Shown: piece after piece, positions 1 through 9,852 of the stretch | Layout of the letters: each line of letters opens with the position of its first letter | How positions within the stretch are numbered: the first letter of the stretch is position 1 | Source: Amycolatopsis sp. WQ 127309 | Lineage (GTDB): Bacteria; Actinomycetota; Actinomycetes; Mycobacteriales; Pseudonocardiaceae | Assembly: GCF_023023025.1 (NCBI RefSeq) | Contig: NZ_CP095481.1 | Span: 3,472,001-3,536,000, forward strand | DNA length: 64,000 nt | Reading direction: 5' to 3' | Position numbers and translations under genes: made by a program | The notes under the pieces: model-generated | The model's database searches: none | Seen by the model: the letters and a program-made list of their open reading frames with translations, nothing else | Told to the model about the DNA's origin: nothing

Positions 1-483
1 CACCGCGGCGTGGTGACCGGTCGAGAAGACGTCCGACAGCGTGAGGAACGACGAGAGCAGCGCGTCGTCCTCGGTGTGCGGGAGCTTGACCAGGGTGCCG
101 TCGGCCTGCGGTACGCGCACGGCCTCGCCCTGCCCGCCGTCGACGCCCTTCGCGCCCCAGCCGCCGCCGTGCAGGCAGGACGTCTGGAGGCCTTCGCGGC
201 AGAACTCGCAGGTGTTGTCGGAGTAGAGGAACGGCGCGACGGCGAGGTCGCCCTTCGCGACGGTCGTCACGTCGGCGCCGGTCTCCTCGACGATGCCGAG
301 GAACTCGTGCCCGATGCGGCGGCCGTGCTCGCTCGGCTTCATGTCGGCGTAGGGCCAGAGGTCGCTCCCGCAGATGCAGGACCGCACGACGCGCAGGACG
401 ACGTCGGTGGGCTCGACCAGCTTCGGGTCGGGCACGGTCTCCACCCGCACGTCGCCGGCACCGTAGATGACTGTCGCTCGCAT
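1..483 (-). CDS. Zinc-dependent alcohol dehydrogenase, N-terminal part (runs off window)
   Basis: Minus-strand reading from ATG at 483 gives 161 codons open to the window edge. It begins MRATVIYGAGDVRVE and shows the catalytic zinc Cys in CICGSDLW, the GHEFLGIVEE segment, and a structural-zinc cysteine cluster (NTCEFCREGLQTSC), all typical of the medium-chain dehydrogenase GroES-like domain. The sub-type resembles glutathione-independent/threonine-type dehydrogenases with the G-H-E motif, but substrate cannot be assigned because the Rossmann domain lies outside. It is divergent from the rhomboid-like gene, sharing about 74 bp of promoter DNA. Confidence 0.9.
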   Translation of the reverse strand, partial: MRATVIYGAGDVRVETVPDPKLVEPTDVVLRVVRSCICGSDLWPYADMKPSEHGRRIGHEFLGIVEETGADVTTVAKGDLAVAPFLYSDNTCEFCREGLQTSCLHGGGWGAKGVDGGQGEAVRVPQADGTLVKLPHTEDDALLSSFLTLSDVFSTGHHAAV

Positions 484-557
484 GCAGGTGCCTTTCTCGG
501 GTGGAACGTGACAAACGTCGGGGGTGCGACCACGTCGTCGCCCCTAGATTTTCCGTC

Positions 558-1163
558 ATGACCACTCGCGCCGCAGCTCGCAACCCGTTCGGGGCCCTCG
601 CCACCGGTCCCCGCCTGCCGGTGCTGACGGGCGTGGTCTTCCTGGTGACGCTGGCGTGCGGGATCGCGCAGCTGGTGCACCCGCCGCTGTACGACCACGT
701 CGTGCGGGACGCGGCCCGCATCGACGACGGCGAGTGGTACCGCCTGCTCACCGGCATGTTCTTTCAGGACGGCTGGGCGTTCGGGCTGGTCTCGAACCTG
801 CTCTGGCTGGCGGTGTTCGGCACGCTCGCCGAGCGCACCTTCGGCCGGTGGCGGTGGCTGGTGCTGTACTTCGGCTGCGGGTTGTTCGGGCAGTTCATGA
901 GCTACGTCTGGCTCAACCCGGTCGGTGCGGGCAACTCGATGTGCGTCGCCGGCCTGCTCGGCGCGCTGGCCGTGCTGGTCATCGTGGCGTCGCGCCGCTA
1001 CGGCGTGGTGCTGCCCATGCAGTTCCGGGTCTTGGCGTGGGCGTTGCCGGTGCTGGCGGTGGCCGACACGGTCGTCCACGACAACCACGGCGTGCCCTGC
1101 CTGCTGGGCATGGCGCTCGGCTTCGCGCTCCTGCCGCGGCCCGTCACGACTCAGTCCGGGTAG
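558..1163 (+). CDS. Rhomboid-like intramembrane serine protease
   Basis: A 201-residue polytopic membrane protein (about six hydrophobic spans) starting at ATG 558; an in-frame upstream ATG at 501 lies in the divergent promoter and is less likely. The candidate catalytic Ser is in GAGNSMCVAG and the candidate His in HDNHGVPC, matching the order expected of rhomboids (Ser in TM4, His in TM6), although the classical GxSG is changed to G-x-N-S. It ends with a short polar tail. The product would cleave membrane proteins within the bilayer or be an inactive relative; substrate unknown. The next gene is convergent and nearly overlaps its stop. Confidence 0.75.
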   Translation: MTTRAAARNPFGALATGPRLPVLTGVVFLVTLACGIAQLVHPPLYDHVVRDAARIDDGEWYRLLTGMFFQDGWAFGLVSNLLWLAVFGTLAERTFGRWRWLVLYFGCGLFGQFMSYVWLNPVGAGNSMCVAGLLGALAVLVIVASRRYGVVLPMQFRVLAWALPVLAVADTVVHDNHGVPCLLGMALGFALLPRPVTTQSG

Positions 1164-1621
1164 TGACCGCCGAGCTGGCGCCAGTGCGCGACCAGGTGCG
1201 GCTGCACGGGCACGGCGAGGATCTCGGCGAGATCCGCCTCGGCCTTGCGCGCGGCTTCCTCGGTGCGGTCCCAGTCCTGGGTTTCCCAGCGGGTGTCCGA
1301 GCCGAGCACCCCCACCGGCTGGCCGCCCGCGCCGCTGCGCAGCTCCGCCCGGGCGTGGGCGGCGGCGATCCGGTCGCAGCGCAGCTCGTCGGCCCGGCCC
1401 AGGTCCTCGGTGTGCCGCGCGTCGAGGACGAGCCCGCTGCCCGAGCGCACGCCGTGCCGGACGGCGATCCGCAGGAGGTCGTTGCTGAACGCCCGCGTCT
1501 CGGCGGGCACCCACGACAGCCGTTCCCAGTCGGGCGACGGCTGGTCGTCGGCGCGGCAGACCGCGTACCCGGGCACGTCACACCAGGTCAGCCGGCCGGA
1601 CGGGCGGAGTCGGTAGAGCAT
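1151..1621 (-). CDS. Hypothetical protein, 156 aa
   Basis: Start ATG 1621 is favoured because a GAGGGG ribosome-binding sequence lies 7 nt upstream; an in-frame GTG at 1681 is possible. The product begins MLYRLRPSGRLTWCDV, is soluble, Arg/Glu rich and ends HWRQLGGHYPD. No catalytic motif or known domain is recognisable. Its 3' end overlaps the end of the convergent rhomboid-like gene by about 13 bp. It lies 92 bp downstream of the DinB gene on the same strand. Function not assigned. Confidence 0.6.
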   Translation of the reverse strand: MLYRLRPSGRLTWCDVPGYAVCRADDQPSPDWERLSWVPAETRAFSNDLLRIAVRHGVRSGSGLVLDARHTEDLGRADELRCDRIAAAHARAELRSGAGGQPVGVLGSDTRWETQDWDRTEEAARKAEADLAEILAVPVQPHLVAHWRQLGGHYPD

Positions 1622-1713
1622 GCGCGGGTCCCCCTCGGCGGCGGTCCCGGTCGGAGCCACCTTCCACCCGTTGAGTCGCACCGGCGGTGACTCGGCGTTA
1701 CAAGGATCTTCGG

Positions 1714-2259
1714 TCAGCGGCGGCGATAGAGGTCGCGCAGCAGCAGGACCTCGGCGCCGTGGTGGAGGGTCTCGCGGTTGATGTGCAGGACCAGCGTGGC
1801 CAGTGGTTCCGCGGCGTACGGGCCCTCCGCCGGGCCGCACGGCCGGGCGAGGCCGGCGGCGTCCAGCGCGCGCACGCCCGCGATCCAGCGGCCGTACAGC
1901 TCGTCCAGCTGGCCCAGCGCGCCGGCGGCCGTTCCCGGGTAGTCGTAGGAGTCGTAGTCCATCGCGGGCCCGCCGAAGTGGGACGCCGTCCGCATGCCGA
2001 GCACGCCGACCAGGATGTGGCTGAGCCGCCAGGCGATCGTCGTGACCGGGGGCGGTTCGGGCGCGGGGTGGGCGAAGTCGATGGTGAACTCGCCCGAGCC
2101 GGGTTCGTCGTCCGACTTCCGCGGCCGCACCGTCCAGCAGCCCGGCACCGGCTCCCACAGGTACTCGTCGTCCGTGAGGCCGTCGAGCTTCGGGCGGAAG
2201 AAGTTCTGCCAGTGGAAGTCGAGCTGGTCGGCGAGCTGGGTGGTCCAATCGACAGTCAT
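1714..2259 (-). CDS. DinB-superfamily protein
   Basis: ATG 2259, 181 residues. The fold is suggested by a four-helix pattern with three spaced His: a helix with LDFHWQNFF near residue 16, WRLSHILVGVLGMR in the middle, and the C-terminal LVLHINRETLHHGAEV. This arrangement is typical of the DinB/maleylpyruvate-isomerase-like metal-binding superfamily, which in actinobacteria often includes mycothiol- or bacillithiol-dependent transferases. The WTVRP patch after the first third also fits. Substrate is unknown. Divergent from guaA, with about 125 bp between starts. Confidence 0.75.
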   Translation of the reverse strand: MTVDWTTQLADQLDFHWQNFFRPKLDGLTDDEYLWEPVPGCWTVRPRKSDDEPGSGEFTIDFAHPAPEPPPVTTIAWRLSHILVGVLGMRTASHFGGPAMDYDSYDYPGTAAGALGQLDELYGRWIAGVRALDAAGLARPCGPAEGPYAAEPLATLVLHINRETLHHGAEVLLLRDLYRRR

Positions 2260-2384
2260 GCCGCAGACCGTAGAGCCTTTCGCGGACAGCGGCTGTCCTC
2301 GTTCGACGGTGGGGGCGGGGCCCGGGTGACCCGGCCCACCTGGGACGATGGAGGCGAATCCCACCGTCGCCAGGAGGTTCCCAG

Positions 2385-3941
<1,557 letters not shown>

Positions 3942-3954
3942 GGCCTTAGACGGA

Positions 3955-3988
3955 CTCGAGGCCCCGGCGTGGGATCCGGGGCCTCGAG
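3955..3988. terminator. Bidirectional hairpin terminator between guaA and convergent small membrane gene
   Basis: A perfect 13 bp inverted repeat, CTCGAGGCCCCGG and its complement, separated by 8 nt. It sits 13 nt after the guaA stop and 18 nt beyond the 3' end of the convergent gene. There is no strong U-tract, as is usual in high-GC actinobacteria. Confidence 0.75.
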
Positions 3989-4006
3989 AGAGTGGTGTGT
4001 TTTGGC

Positions 4007-4246
4007 TCAGCGGCGGCGTTTGCCGCCGAACGACGCGGCCAGGAGCATCAGCCCCACGAACACCGCGCCGCCCGCGATCACCCAGCGGAAGTCGAAGTGC
4101 GGCAGCCAGCTCGCGCCGTCCGAGAGGACGTACGCCGAGATCAGCAGCGTCGCGACACCGACGATCAGGGTGAAGAAGTCCACGCCGCGCCGCGCGGGCG
4201 TTGCTTCGGCCGGATTGTCGTAGGCGTAAGGGTTCTGGTCAGCCAC
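4007..4246 (-). CDS. Small two-helix membrane protein
   Basis: A 79-residue protein from GTG 4246. A polar N-terminus (MADQNPYAYDNP) is followed by two hydrophobic spans (about 24-43 and 54-72) and a basic tail GGKRRR, predicting an inner-membrane hairpin with cytoplasmic ends. Its start overlaps the end of the PspC gene upstream by 8 bp, so the two are probably translationally coupled and co-transcribed. The position suggests an accessory part of the envelope-stress module, but no specific role is known. Confidence 0.75.
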   Translation of the reverse strand: MADQNPYAYDNPAEATPARRGVDFFTLIVGVATLLISAYVLSDGASWLPHFDFRWVIAGGAVFVGLMLLAASFGGKRRR

Positions 4247-5534
4247 GGCGCACCTCCACGTCGCCCACCGTGTTCGACACGTGCAGGGTGATCTTCTGGC
4301 CGCCGACGCCGTCGGTGCCGTAGTCCGTCCCGGTCAGCGAGTCCTGGCTGATGCCGTCCGTCGACCGGTTGAAGCACTCCGTCGTACCGGCGCCGGTACG
4401 GCAGTCGAACGTGACGTCCGCCGTGTCCGGCACGGTGATCGTCGAGTTGCCGGCGCCGTTGACCACGTTCGTGGTGATCGGCGAACCGACGGGCAGCTTG
4501 GTCAGGTCGAGGTCGATGTCGCCCGCGGCGTGCTGGTAGAGCGGCTTGACGTCGGTCGCCACGACCGGCGTCACGGTGAGGTCGCCGGCGCCGCCGCGGA
4601 AGTCGAAGTTCTGGAACGGCGCCGTCGTCAGGATCATCCCGACGATCGCCAGCGGCACCGCGAGCCCGATCAGGCCCCGCCCGCCGCGGACGAACGCGCC
4701 GGTGACCAGGCCGATCCCGACCACCCCGAGCACCAGCCCGATGATGTGCTGCGCGGAGAACCAGGTGACGCCGTTGAGGTTCGCGAGCACGCCGCCACCG
4801 GCGGTCACGACGGCCAGGCCGAACGTCGCCGAGCCCACCTTCGAGCGGTGGCGGGGCACGGGTGCCTTGAACGCCTTGGGCGGCACGGGCGGCGGCGGTT
4901 CCCGGTAGGACGGTGCGTCGGGCAGGTCCCAGCCGGCCGGGTCGGCGGCGAGGGGGTCCCAGCCCTGCTGGGACGGCGACTGCGCTTCGGCGGTCGCGGT
5001 GTCGGTCATGGTGAAGGCTCCGTTCCCGGTGAAGGCCGCGGCCGGCGACCGCGGCGTGACCGGGGCCGGCCGGTTCTCGTGACCCCGGCTGCGGTGCAGC
5101 AGGTAGAGCGCGATGCCGAGCAGCGCGAAGCTGATGAGGCCGCCGCCGTCGAACCACGAGCCGCTGAAGCTCCCGCCGACGCTCACGACGGTCAGGATCG
5201 ACAGCACCACGGCGAACGCCGGTGACACCGACGAGCGTCCCCGTCCGATCAGCCCTTCGAAGCCCGAGACGTCGTCGCTCTCGCCGGGCAGGAACAGCCA
5301 CCCCAGCAGGTAGAAGGTCACCCCGAAGCCACCGAAGATCGTCGCGACCACCAGGGCGACCCGCACCACGACGGGATCGATCCCGTACCGGTTCCCGATC
5401 GCCGCGGCCACCCCGGCGACCTTGCGCCCACCGTGCGGCCGCCGCGGCCGGCTGCCCCAGAAGTCCTTGACGGTCTCCTCGAAGCCGTTCAACGGACTCG
5501 GCTTCGGTGCCCGTGTCTCACTCGCACCACTCAT
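4239..5534 (-). CDS. esrI: PspC-domain membrane protein, EsrI-like inhibitor of envelope-stress system
   Basis: 431 residues from ATG 5534 (in-frame ATG 5549 also possible; neither has a clear ribosome-binding site). An N-terminal PspC domain (about 12-75: GGRKVAGVAAAIGNRYGIDPVVVRV...FYLLGWLFLPGE) is followed by several membrane spans and a C-terminal beta-repeat region (DADLTVTPVV..., GDIDLDLTKL, STITVPDTADV, KITLHVSNTVGDVEVRRG) that resembles the LiaF/toastrack fold. In Corynebacterium EsrI restrains the cognate kinase-regulator pair; by gene order and domains this is the counterpart (inference). Divergent from the kinase gene. Confidence 0.8.
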   Translation of the reverse strand: MSGASETRAPKPSPLNGFEETVKDFWGSRPRRPHGGRKVAGVAAAIGNRYGIDPVVVRVALVVATIFGGFGVTFYLLGWLFLPGESDDVSGFEGLIGRGRSSVSPAFAVVLSILTVVSVGGSFSGSWFDGGGLISFALLGIALYLLHRSRGHENRPAPVTPRSPAAAFTGNGAFTMTDTATAEAQSPSQQGWDPLAADPAGWDLPDAPSYREPPPPVPPKAFKAPVPRHRSKVGSATFGLAVVTAGGGVLANLNGVTWFSAQHIIGLVLGVVGIGLVTGAFVRGGRGLIGLAVPLAIVGMILTTAPFQNFDFRGGAGDLTVTPVVATDVKPLYQHAAGDIDLDLTKLPVGSPITTNVVNGAGNSTITVPDTADVTFDCRTGAGTTECFNRSTDGISQDSLTGTDYGTDGVGGQKITLHVSNTVGDVEVRRG

Positions 5535-5567
5535 AGGCCAAAGCATGCGCGACGGCGGTCCCGGAGA

Positions 5568-5693
5568 CATCCGGGAAGGACCCTGATTCTCCCCGGAGAG
5601 GGTCCCCCGAGGCTGCCCACCGGCCTTCGCCTCGTCGGCCGTTCCGTGGGCTGGAAGGGCGCCGATCCACCGGATCAGGGGGTTTCCCCGATG
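5568..5693. promoter_or_regulatory. Divergent esrI/esrS promoter with two oppositely oriented copies of a 20 bp motif
   Basis: Two copies of ATCAGGG-N3-TTCCC-N-GATG face away from each other: 5674-5693 on the plus strand (ATCAGGGGGTTTCCCCGATG) and 5568-5587 on the minus strand. They match at 16 of 20 positions. Each copy points toward one of the divergent genes, 34 nt from the esrI ATG and about 20-25 nt from the kinase start. This suggests a shared promoter element or binding site for the response regulator encoded at 7079 (inference). Confidence 0.5.
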
Positions 5694-5718
5694 CACCCCC
5701 ACGTCCGCGCGTGTGACC

Positions 5719-7038
5719 ATGGACGGCGTGCAGGAGTCCCACGACCAGGTCGTCGTCCCCGAGACGGTGACGCAGGCCGTCACCGTCCCGCCCTCGCCGA
5801 AGATGTTCCGGCGCCGGTCCGGGCGGGCGATCGCCGGCGTCGCCGGTGGTCTCGCCGATCACCTCGGCGTGCCCGTTGTCTGGGTGCGGACGGGGTTCGC
5901 GTTGCTGGCCGCCCTCAACGGCGCCGGCCTGCTCGCGTACGGCCTGCTCTGGGTGTTCGTCCAGCAGCAGTCCGAAGAAACCGCGAGGACGCCGACGTCG
6001 AAAGAGCGTCAGCAGGCGTTCGGGCTGATCGCGCTGGGTGTCGGCCTCGCCGTCGCCAGCGGGACGCTCACCGGGTTCATCAGCGGCTGGGTCGCCGTGC
6101 CGCTCGCCGTCGCCATGATCGGTGCGGCCGTCGTCTGGCGGGAGGCCGACGAGTCGCAGCGCCGCCGCTGGCGCACCGGCGCGAAGGACAGCGTCGCCGG
6201 CGCCTTCCTCGGGGGCGGCGGCTGGTCGGCGGCCATCCGGATCGTCGCCGGCGTCGCGCTGGTGATCACCGGCATCGGCGTCGTCGTGCTCCGCAGCGGC
6301 AGCCTCGACCAGGTCCAGTTCGCGCTGATCGCGGTGATCGCGACGCTGATCGGCGTCGCCGTGCTGACCGTGCCGTTCTGGCTGCGGCTGGTCCGCGACC
6401 TGTCCGACGAGCGCAAGGCCCGCATCCGCACCGACGAACGCGCCGAGATCGCCGCCCACCTGCACGACTCCGTGCTGCAGACGCTGGCGCTGATCCAGAA
6501 GCAGAGCGAGCAGCCGCGCGAGGTCGCGCGCCTCGCGCGTAGCCAGGAACGTGAGCTGCGCGGCTGGCTCTACGGCCCGAACGGCTACGGAAAGCCCGTC
6601 GAGAAGACCGCCGAAGGTGAGGAGACCCAGACTTCGGGACAGCTGTCCGAAGCGCTCGCGACGGCGTGCGGCGAGGTCGAGGACACCTTCGCGATCTCCG
6701 TCGGCCAGGTCGTGGTCGGCGACGCCGAGCTGGACGAGGCGCTGATCGCCCTGGTCCAGGCCGCGCGCGAGGCGATCGTCAACGCCGCCAAGCACGCCGG
6801 GGTCGAAGAGGTCAGCGTCTACGCCGAGGTCGAGCCGACGTCGGTCACGGTGTTCGTCCGCGATCGCGGCAAGGGCTTCGACCCGGACGTCGTCCCGGGC
6901 GACCGCCACGGCCTCGCCGACTCGATCCGCGGCCGGATGACCCGCCACGGCGGCACGTGCAAGCTGCGGACCGCGCCGGGCGAGGGCACCGAAGTGCAGC
7001 TCGCCATGCCGGTGAAAGCGGGCAAGGGGGCGGCGTGA
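5719..7038 (+). CDS. esrS: PspC-domain sensor histidine kinase, EsrS-like
   Basis: About 439 residues from ATG 5719 (in-frame GTG at 5713 is the alternative). N-terminal PspC domain (FRRRSGRAIAGVAGGLADHLGVPVVWVR) with several membrane spans, then a NarL/DesK-type dimerisation helix with the phospho-acceptor His in AAHLHDSVLQTLALIQ, and an HATPase domain with N box REAIVNAAKHAG and G box DRGKGFDPD. Senses envelope stress and phosphorylates the adjacent LuxR-type regulator 40 nt downstream. Domain order and guaA neighbourhood match EsrS of Corynebacterium. Confidence 0.88.
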   Translation: MDGVQESHDQVVVPETVTQAVTVPPSPKMFRRRSGRAIAGVAGGLADHLGVPVVWVRTGFALLAALNGAGLLAYGLLWVFVQQQSEETARTPTSKERQQAFGLIALGVGLAVASGTLTGFISGWVAVPLAVAMIGAAVVWREADESQRRRWRTGAKDSVAGAFLGGGGWSAAIRIVAGVALVITGIGVVVLRSGSLDQVQFALIAVIATLIGVAVLTVPFWLRLVRDLSDERKARIRTDERAEIAAHLHDSVLQTLALIQKQSEQPREVARLARSQERELRGWLYGPNGYGKPVEKTAEGEETQTSGQLSEALATACGEVEDTFAISVGQVVVGDAELDEALIALVQAAREAIVNAAKHAGVEEVSVYAEVEPTSVTVFVRDRGKGFDPDVVPGDRHGLADSIRGRMTRHGGTCKLRTAPGEGTEVQLAMPVKAGKGAA

Positions 7039-7078
7039 GGCGGCTATGCTCGGGGGCCAGGGCCAGTGAGGGAGAGTC

Positions 7079-7747
7079 GTGACGGATAGCAAGCGGGAAC
7101 CGGTCAAGGTCTTCCTCGTCGACGACCACGCGTTGTTCCGCGCGGGCGTCCGCACCGAGCTCGACTCGATCACGGACGAGGTCCGCGTGGTCGGCGAGGC
7201 CGGTTCGGTCGCCGAGGCGGTGGCCGGGATCGCCCGGACGAAGCCCCAGGTGGTGCTGCTGGACGTCCACATGCCCGACGGCGGCGGCGCCGAGGTCCTG
7301 CGCCGGGTCCGTCCGGAGCTGCCGGACATCGTGTTCCTGGCGCTCTCGGTGTCGGACGCCGCGGAGGACGTCATCGCGGTCATCCGCGCCGGCGCCCGCG
7401 GCTACGTCACGAAGACGATCTCGTCGAAGGAACTGGTCCGCGCGGTGGTCCGCGTCTCGGACGGCGACGCGGTGTTCTCCCCGCGGCTCGCCGGATTCGT
7501 GCTGGACGCCTTCGCCGACCGCCCCGGTTCGGCCCCGATCAACGACCCCGAGCTGGACCTGCTGACCCCCCGCGAGCGCGACGTCCTGCGGCTGCTGGCC
7601 CGCGGGTACGCGTACAAGGAGATCGCGTCGGAGCTGTTCATCTCGGTGAAGACGGTCGAGACGCACGTGTCGAGCGTCCTGCGGAAGACCCAGCTGTCGA
7701 ACCGCTACGAGCTGTCCCGCTGGGCCTCCGACCGCCGTCTGGTCTGA
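7079..7747 (+). CDS. esrR: LuxR/NarL-family response regulator, EsrR-like
   Basis: 222 residues from GTG 7079, preceded by a GAGGGAGAG ribosome-binding stretch. Receiver domain (about 9-125) has the acidic pair in LVDDHALF, the phospho-acceptor Asp in VVLLDVHMPDG and the Lys in GYVTKTIS. A short linker leads to a LuxR helix-turn-helix (about 158-220: LTPRERDVLRLLARGYAYKEIASELFISVKTVETHVSSVLRK). Partner of the kinase directly upstream; probable target is the divergent promoter at 5568-5693 (inference). Confidence 0.92.
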   Translation: MTDSKREPVKVFLVDDHALFRAGVRTELDSITDEVRVVGEAGSVAEAVAGIARTKPQVVLLDVHMPDGGGAEVLRRVRPELPDIVFLALSVSDAAEDVIAVIRAGARGYVTKTISSKELVRAVVRVSDGDAVFSPRLAGFVLDAFADRPGSAPINDPELDLLTPRERDVLRLLARGYAYKEIASELFISVKTVETHVSSVLRKTQLSNRYELSRWASDRRLV

Positions 7748-7762
7748 CCGCAACCCCTCGGA

Positions 7763-7828
7763 CGTCACTTTCACCAGGAAAGATGCACGATCCGGCCTCC
7801 GAGGCGTCACTTTCTCCAGGAAAGATGC
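7763..7828. repeat. Two 24 bp direct repeats with CTTTC/GAAAG dyads in convergent intergenic region
   Basis: Copies at 7763-7786 and 7805-7828 differ at one base and share GTCACTTTC-N-CCAGGAAAGATGC. Each contains an imperfect dyad (CTTTC...GAAAG). They lie between the 3' ends of esrR and the convergent DMT exporter gene, so could act as termination signals. They are related in core sequence to the CACTTTCACGTGAAAGTG elements at 29518-29571, suggesting one dispersed palindromic family. Confidence 0.7.
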
Positions 7829-7877
7829 GTTTTGGGCTGCGCGAACGGGCCGTTCGTGACGGCACTCCGAGCGAGCC

Positions 7878-8846
7878 TCAGTCCGCCAGTGGAGCGAGAG
7901 GCCTGGACGTGCGGCCGGTGGTGTCGTCACCAAGCCCATCCGCTTGGTCACCGGGCTCCTCCAGGACCCCTCGCTCCGGCTTCTGGAGCCGGGTCAGCGC
8001 GACCCCGCCGAGGACGACCGCCATCCCCGCGATCACCCGCAGGTTCAGCTGCTCGCCCAGGAACACCGCGCCCAGCAGCACCGAGACCACCGGCAGCAGG
8101 TAGCCGACCACCGAGGCCGCCACCGCGCCTTCGCTCGCCAGCAGCTGGTAGTTCAGCGCGAACGCGATGCCCGTCGAACCGATGCCGAGCACCAGCATCG
8201 CGAGCAGCGGCCCCACCGAGAAGTGCACCGGCGTGAACCCGCCCGCCGGCAGCGCCAGCAGCAGGAACCCGCTCGCGATCAGCATCTGCCCGGCCGAGAG
8301 CGCGTACGGCGACAGCGGAGTCCCCGACAGGTACTTGCCCTCGTAGACGAACGCGAAGCCGTAGCTCGCCGCCGCCGCGAGGCAGGCCAGCGCGCCCCAG
8401 CTCAGCAGGCCCGACGCCTGCCACGGCGCGAAGATCAGCAGGATCCCGCCGAGGCCGACGAGCAGCCCGGCCAGACGCGTCCCGGTCATCCGCGACGACG
8501 TCCCCATCATCGGCGCCGCGAGCAGCACCCACAGCGGCGTCGTCGAGTTCAGCACGCCGGTGATGCCGGAGTCGACCGTCGTCTCGCCGATCGCGAAGAG
8601 CAGGAACGGCAGCGCGTTGTGGAAGAACGCCGCGACGGTCAGGTGCCCCCACGTCCGCCGGTCGCGCGGCAGCCGGGCCCGCTGCAGCTTGCACAGCAGC
8701 AGGAGCATGGCCGCGCCCAGCACGAGCCGCGCCAGGACCAGCTGCACCGGCGAGAACATCCCCAGCCCGAGCTTGATCCAGAAGAAACTCGAGCCCCACA
8801 TCAGCGCCAGCGCGGCGATCCTGAGCAGGGTCTTCGTCTCGCCCAC
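7878..8846 (-). CDS. EamA-family (DMT superfamily) exporter
   Basis: 322 residues from GTG 8846 with GGAGGA just upstream. Ten hydrophobic spans arranged as two EamA repeats (first begins LALMWGSSFFWIKLGLGMFSP, second LACLAAAASYGFAFVYEGKYL), with the family-typical VGYLLPVVSVLLGAVFLGEQLN near the end. Likely exports an amino acid or other small metabolite. The last 30 residues are polar and Gly/Asp rich. Divergent from a LysR regulator at 8950, which probably controls it. Confidence 0.9.
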   Translation of the reverse strand: MGETKTLLRIAALALMWGSSFFWIKLGLGMFSPVQLVLARLVLGAAMLLLLCKLQRARLPRDRRTWGHLTVAAFFHNALPFLLFAIGETTVDSGITGVLNSTTPLWVLLAAPMMGTSSRMTGTRLAGLLVGLGGILLIFAPWQASGLLSWGALACLAAAASYGFAFVYEGKYLSGTPLSPYALSAGQMLIASGFLLLALPAGGFTPVHFSVGPLLAMLVLGIGSTGIAFALNYQLLASEGAVAASVVGYLLPVVSVLLGAVFLGEQLNLRVIAGMAVVLGGVALTRLQKPERGVLEEPGDQADGLGDDTTGRTSRPLAPLAD

Positions 8847-8949
8847 CCCTGTCCTCCTTCAACGATCATCGCCAGCTTCGTGCCCACGAGACGTAAGGAC
8901 AAGCGCAAATAACTGCAGGAACACTTAAGCCGAGCTGTACGATCGGGCC
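8847..8949. promoter_or_regulatory. Divergent EamA/LysR promoter region
   Basis: A 103 bp region between two divergent starts, unusually AT-rich for this window (GCAAATAACTGCAGGAACACTTAAGC around 8909-8934). LysR regulators normally bind such shared regions to repress themselves and activate the divergent gene. No single convincing T-N11-A box could be chosen by eye. Confidence 0.45.
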
Positions 8950-9852
8950 ATGCTCGACGTCCGCCGCATGCAGGTCCTCCGCGCCGTGATCACCAGCGGG
9001 TCGATCACCGCCGCGGCCCGCAACCTGGGCTACACGCCGTCCGCGATCAGCCAGCAGCTGTCCGCGCTCGAACGCGAGGCGGGCACCGAGCTGCTCGAAC
9101 GCGTCGGGCGCGGCGTCCGGCCGACCCCGGCGGGCTCGCTGCTGTCCGAACACGCCGAGACGCTCAGCACCGAGCTCGCGCGGGCCGAGGCCGCGCTGAC
9201 CGAGCTCAAGGAGGGCCGCATCGGCCGCATCACCATCCGCTACTTCGCGACGGCGGGCGCGTCGCTGGTCCCGCCCGCCATCGCCGCGGTCCGCCGCGAG
9301 CACCCCGGCGTGCGCCTCGACCTCAAGCTCGTCGAACCCCTGGACCCGCTGGCCGACGTCGAGTCGGGCGAGGCCGACGTCGCGATCACCGTCTTCCCGC
9401 GCAAGACCCCGCCCGGCAAGGGCGTCGAATTGGTGCACCTGCTGGACGACCCGTACCGCGCGGTGCTGCCGAAGACCCACCCGCTGGCCCGCAAGCGCGT
9501 CATCGACCTGACGGAGTTCGCCGAGGAGCCGTGGGTCGGCGTCGACGGCCTGCCCGGCGTCTGCCGCGACATCCTGCTCGGCGCCTGCGCGCAGGCCGGC
9601 TTCGCGCCGAACGTCGTCGTCGAGTCCGAGGACTACCAGACGGCGCAGGGGTTCGTGGCCGCCGGCATCGGCGTCGGGCTGATCCCGGAGCTCGGGCTCG
9701 GCTCGCAGCACCCCGGCGTGGTCGTGCGCAAGATCCGCCACCCGGAGCCGATCCGGGCGATCCACGCCGCCGTCGCGTCACGCGCCTGGGGACACCCGGC
9801 CGTCCGCACGCTGCTCGAAGCGATGCGCGCGGCGACCGCGAAAGTGGCTTAA
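8950..9852 (+). CDS. LysR-family transcriptional regulator
   Basis: 300 residues from ATG 8950. N-terminal winged helix-turn-helix (LDVRRMQVLRAVITSGSITAAARNLGYTPSAISQQLSALEREAG) is followed by a type-2 periplasmic-binding-like effector domain (from about residue 90). The divergent exporter gene is the obvious target. Its TAA stop overlaps the TAA stop of the convergent pseudokinase gene within a shared TTAA at 9849-9852. Confidence 0.92.
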   Translation: MLDVRRMQVLRAVITSGSITAAARNLGYTPSAISQQLSALEREAGTELLERVGRGVRPTPAGSLLSEHAETLSTELARAEAALTELKEGRIGRITIRYFATAGASLVPPAIAAVRREHPGVRLDLKLVEPLDPLADVESGEADVAITVFPRKTPPGKGVELVHLLDDPYRAVLPKTHPLARKRVIDLTEFAEEPWVGVDGLPGVCRDILLGACAQAGFAPNVVVESEDYQTAQGFVAAGIGVGLIPELGLGSQHPGVVVRKIRHPEPIRAIHAAVASRAWGHPAVRTLLEAMRAATAKVA

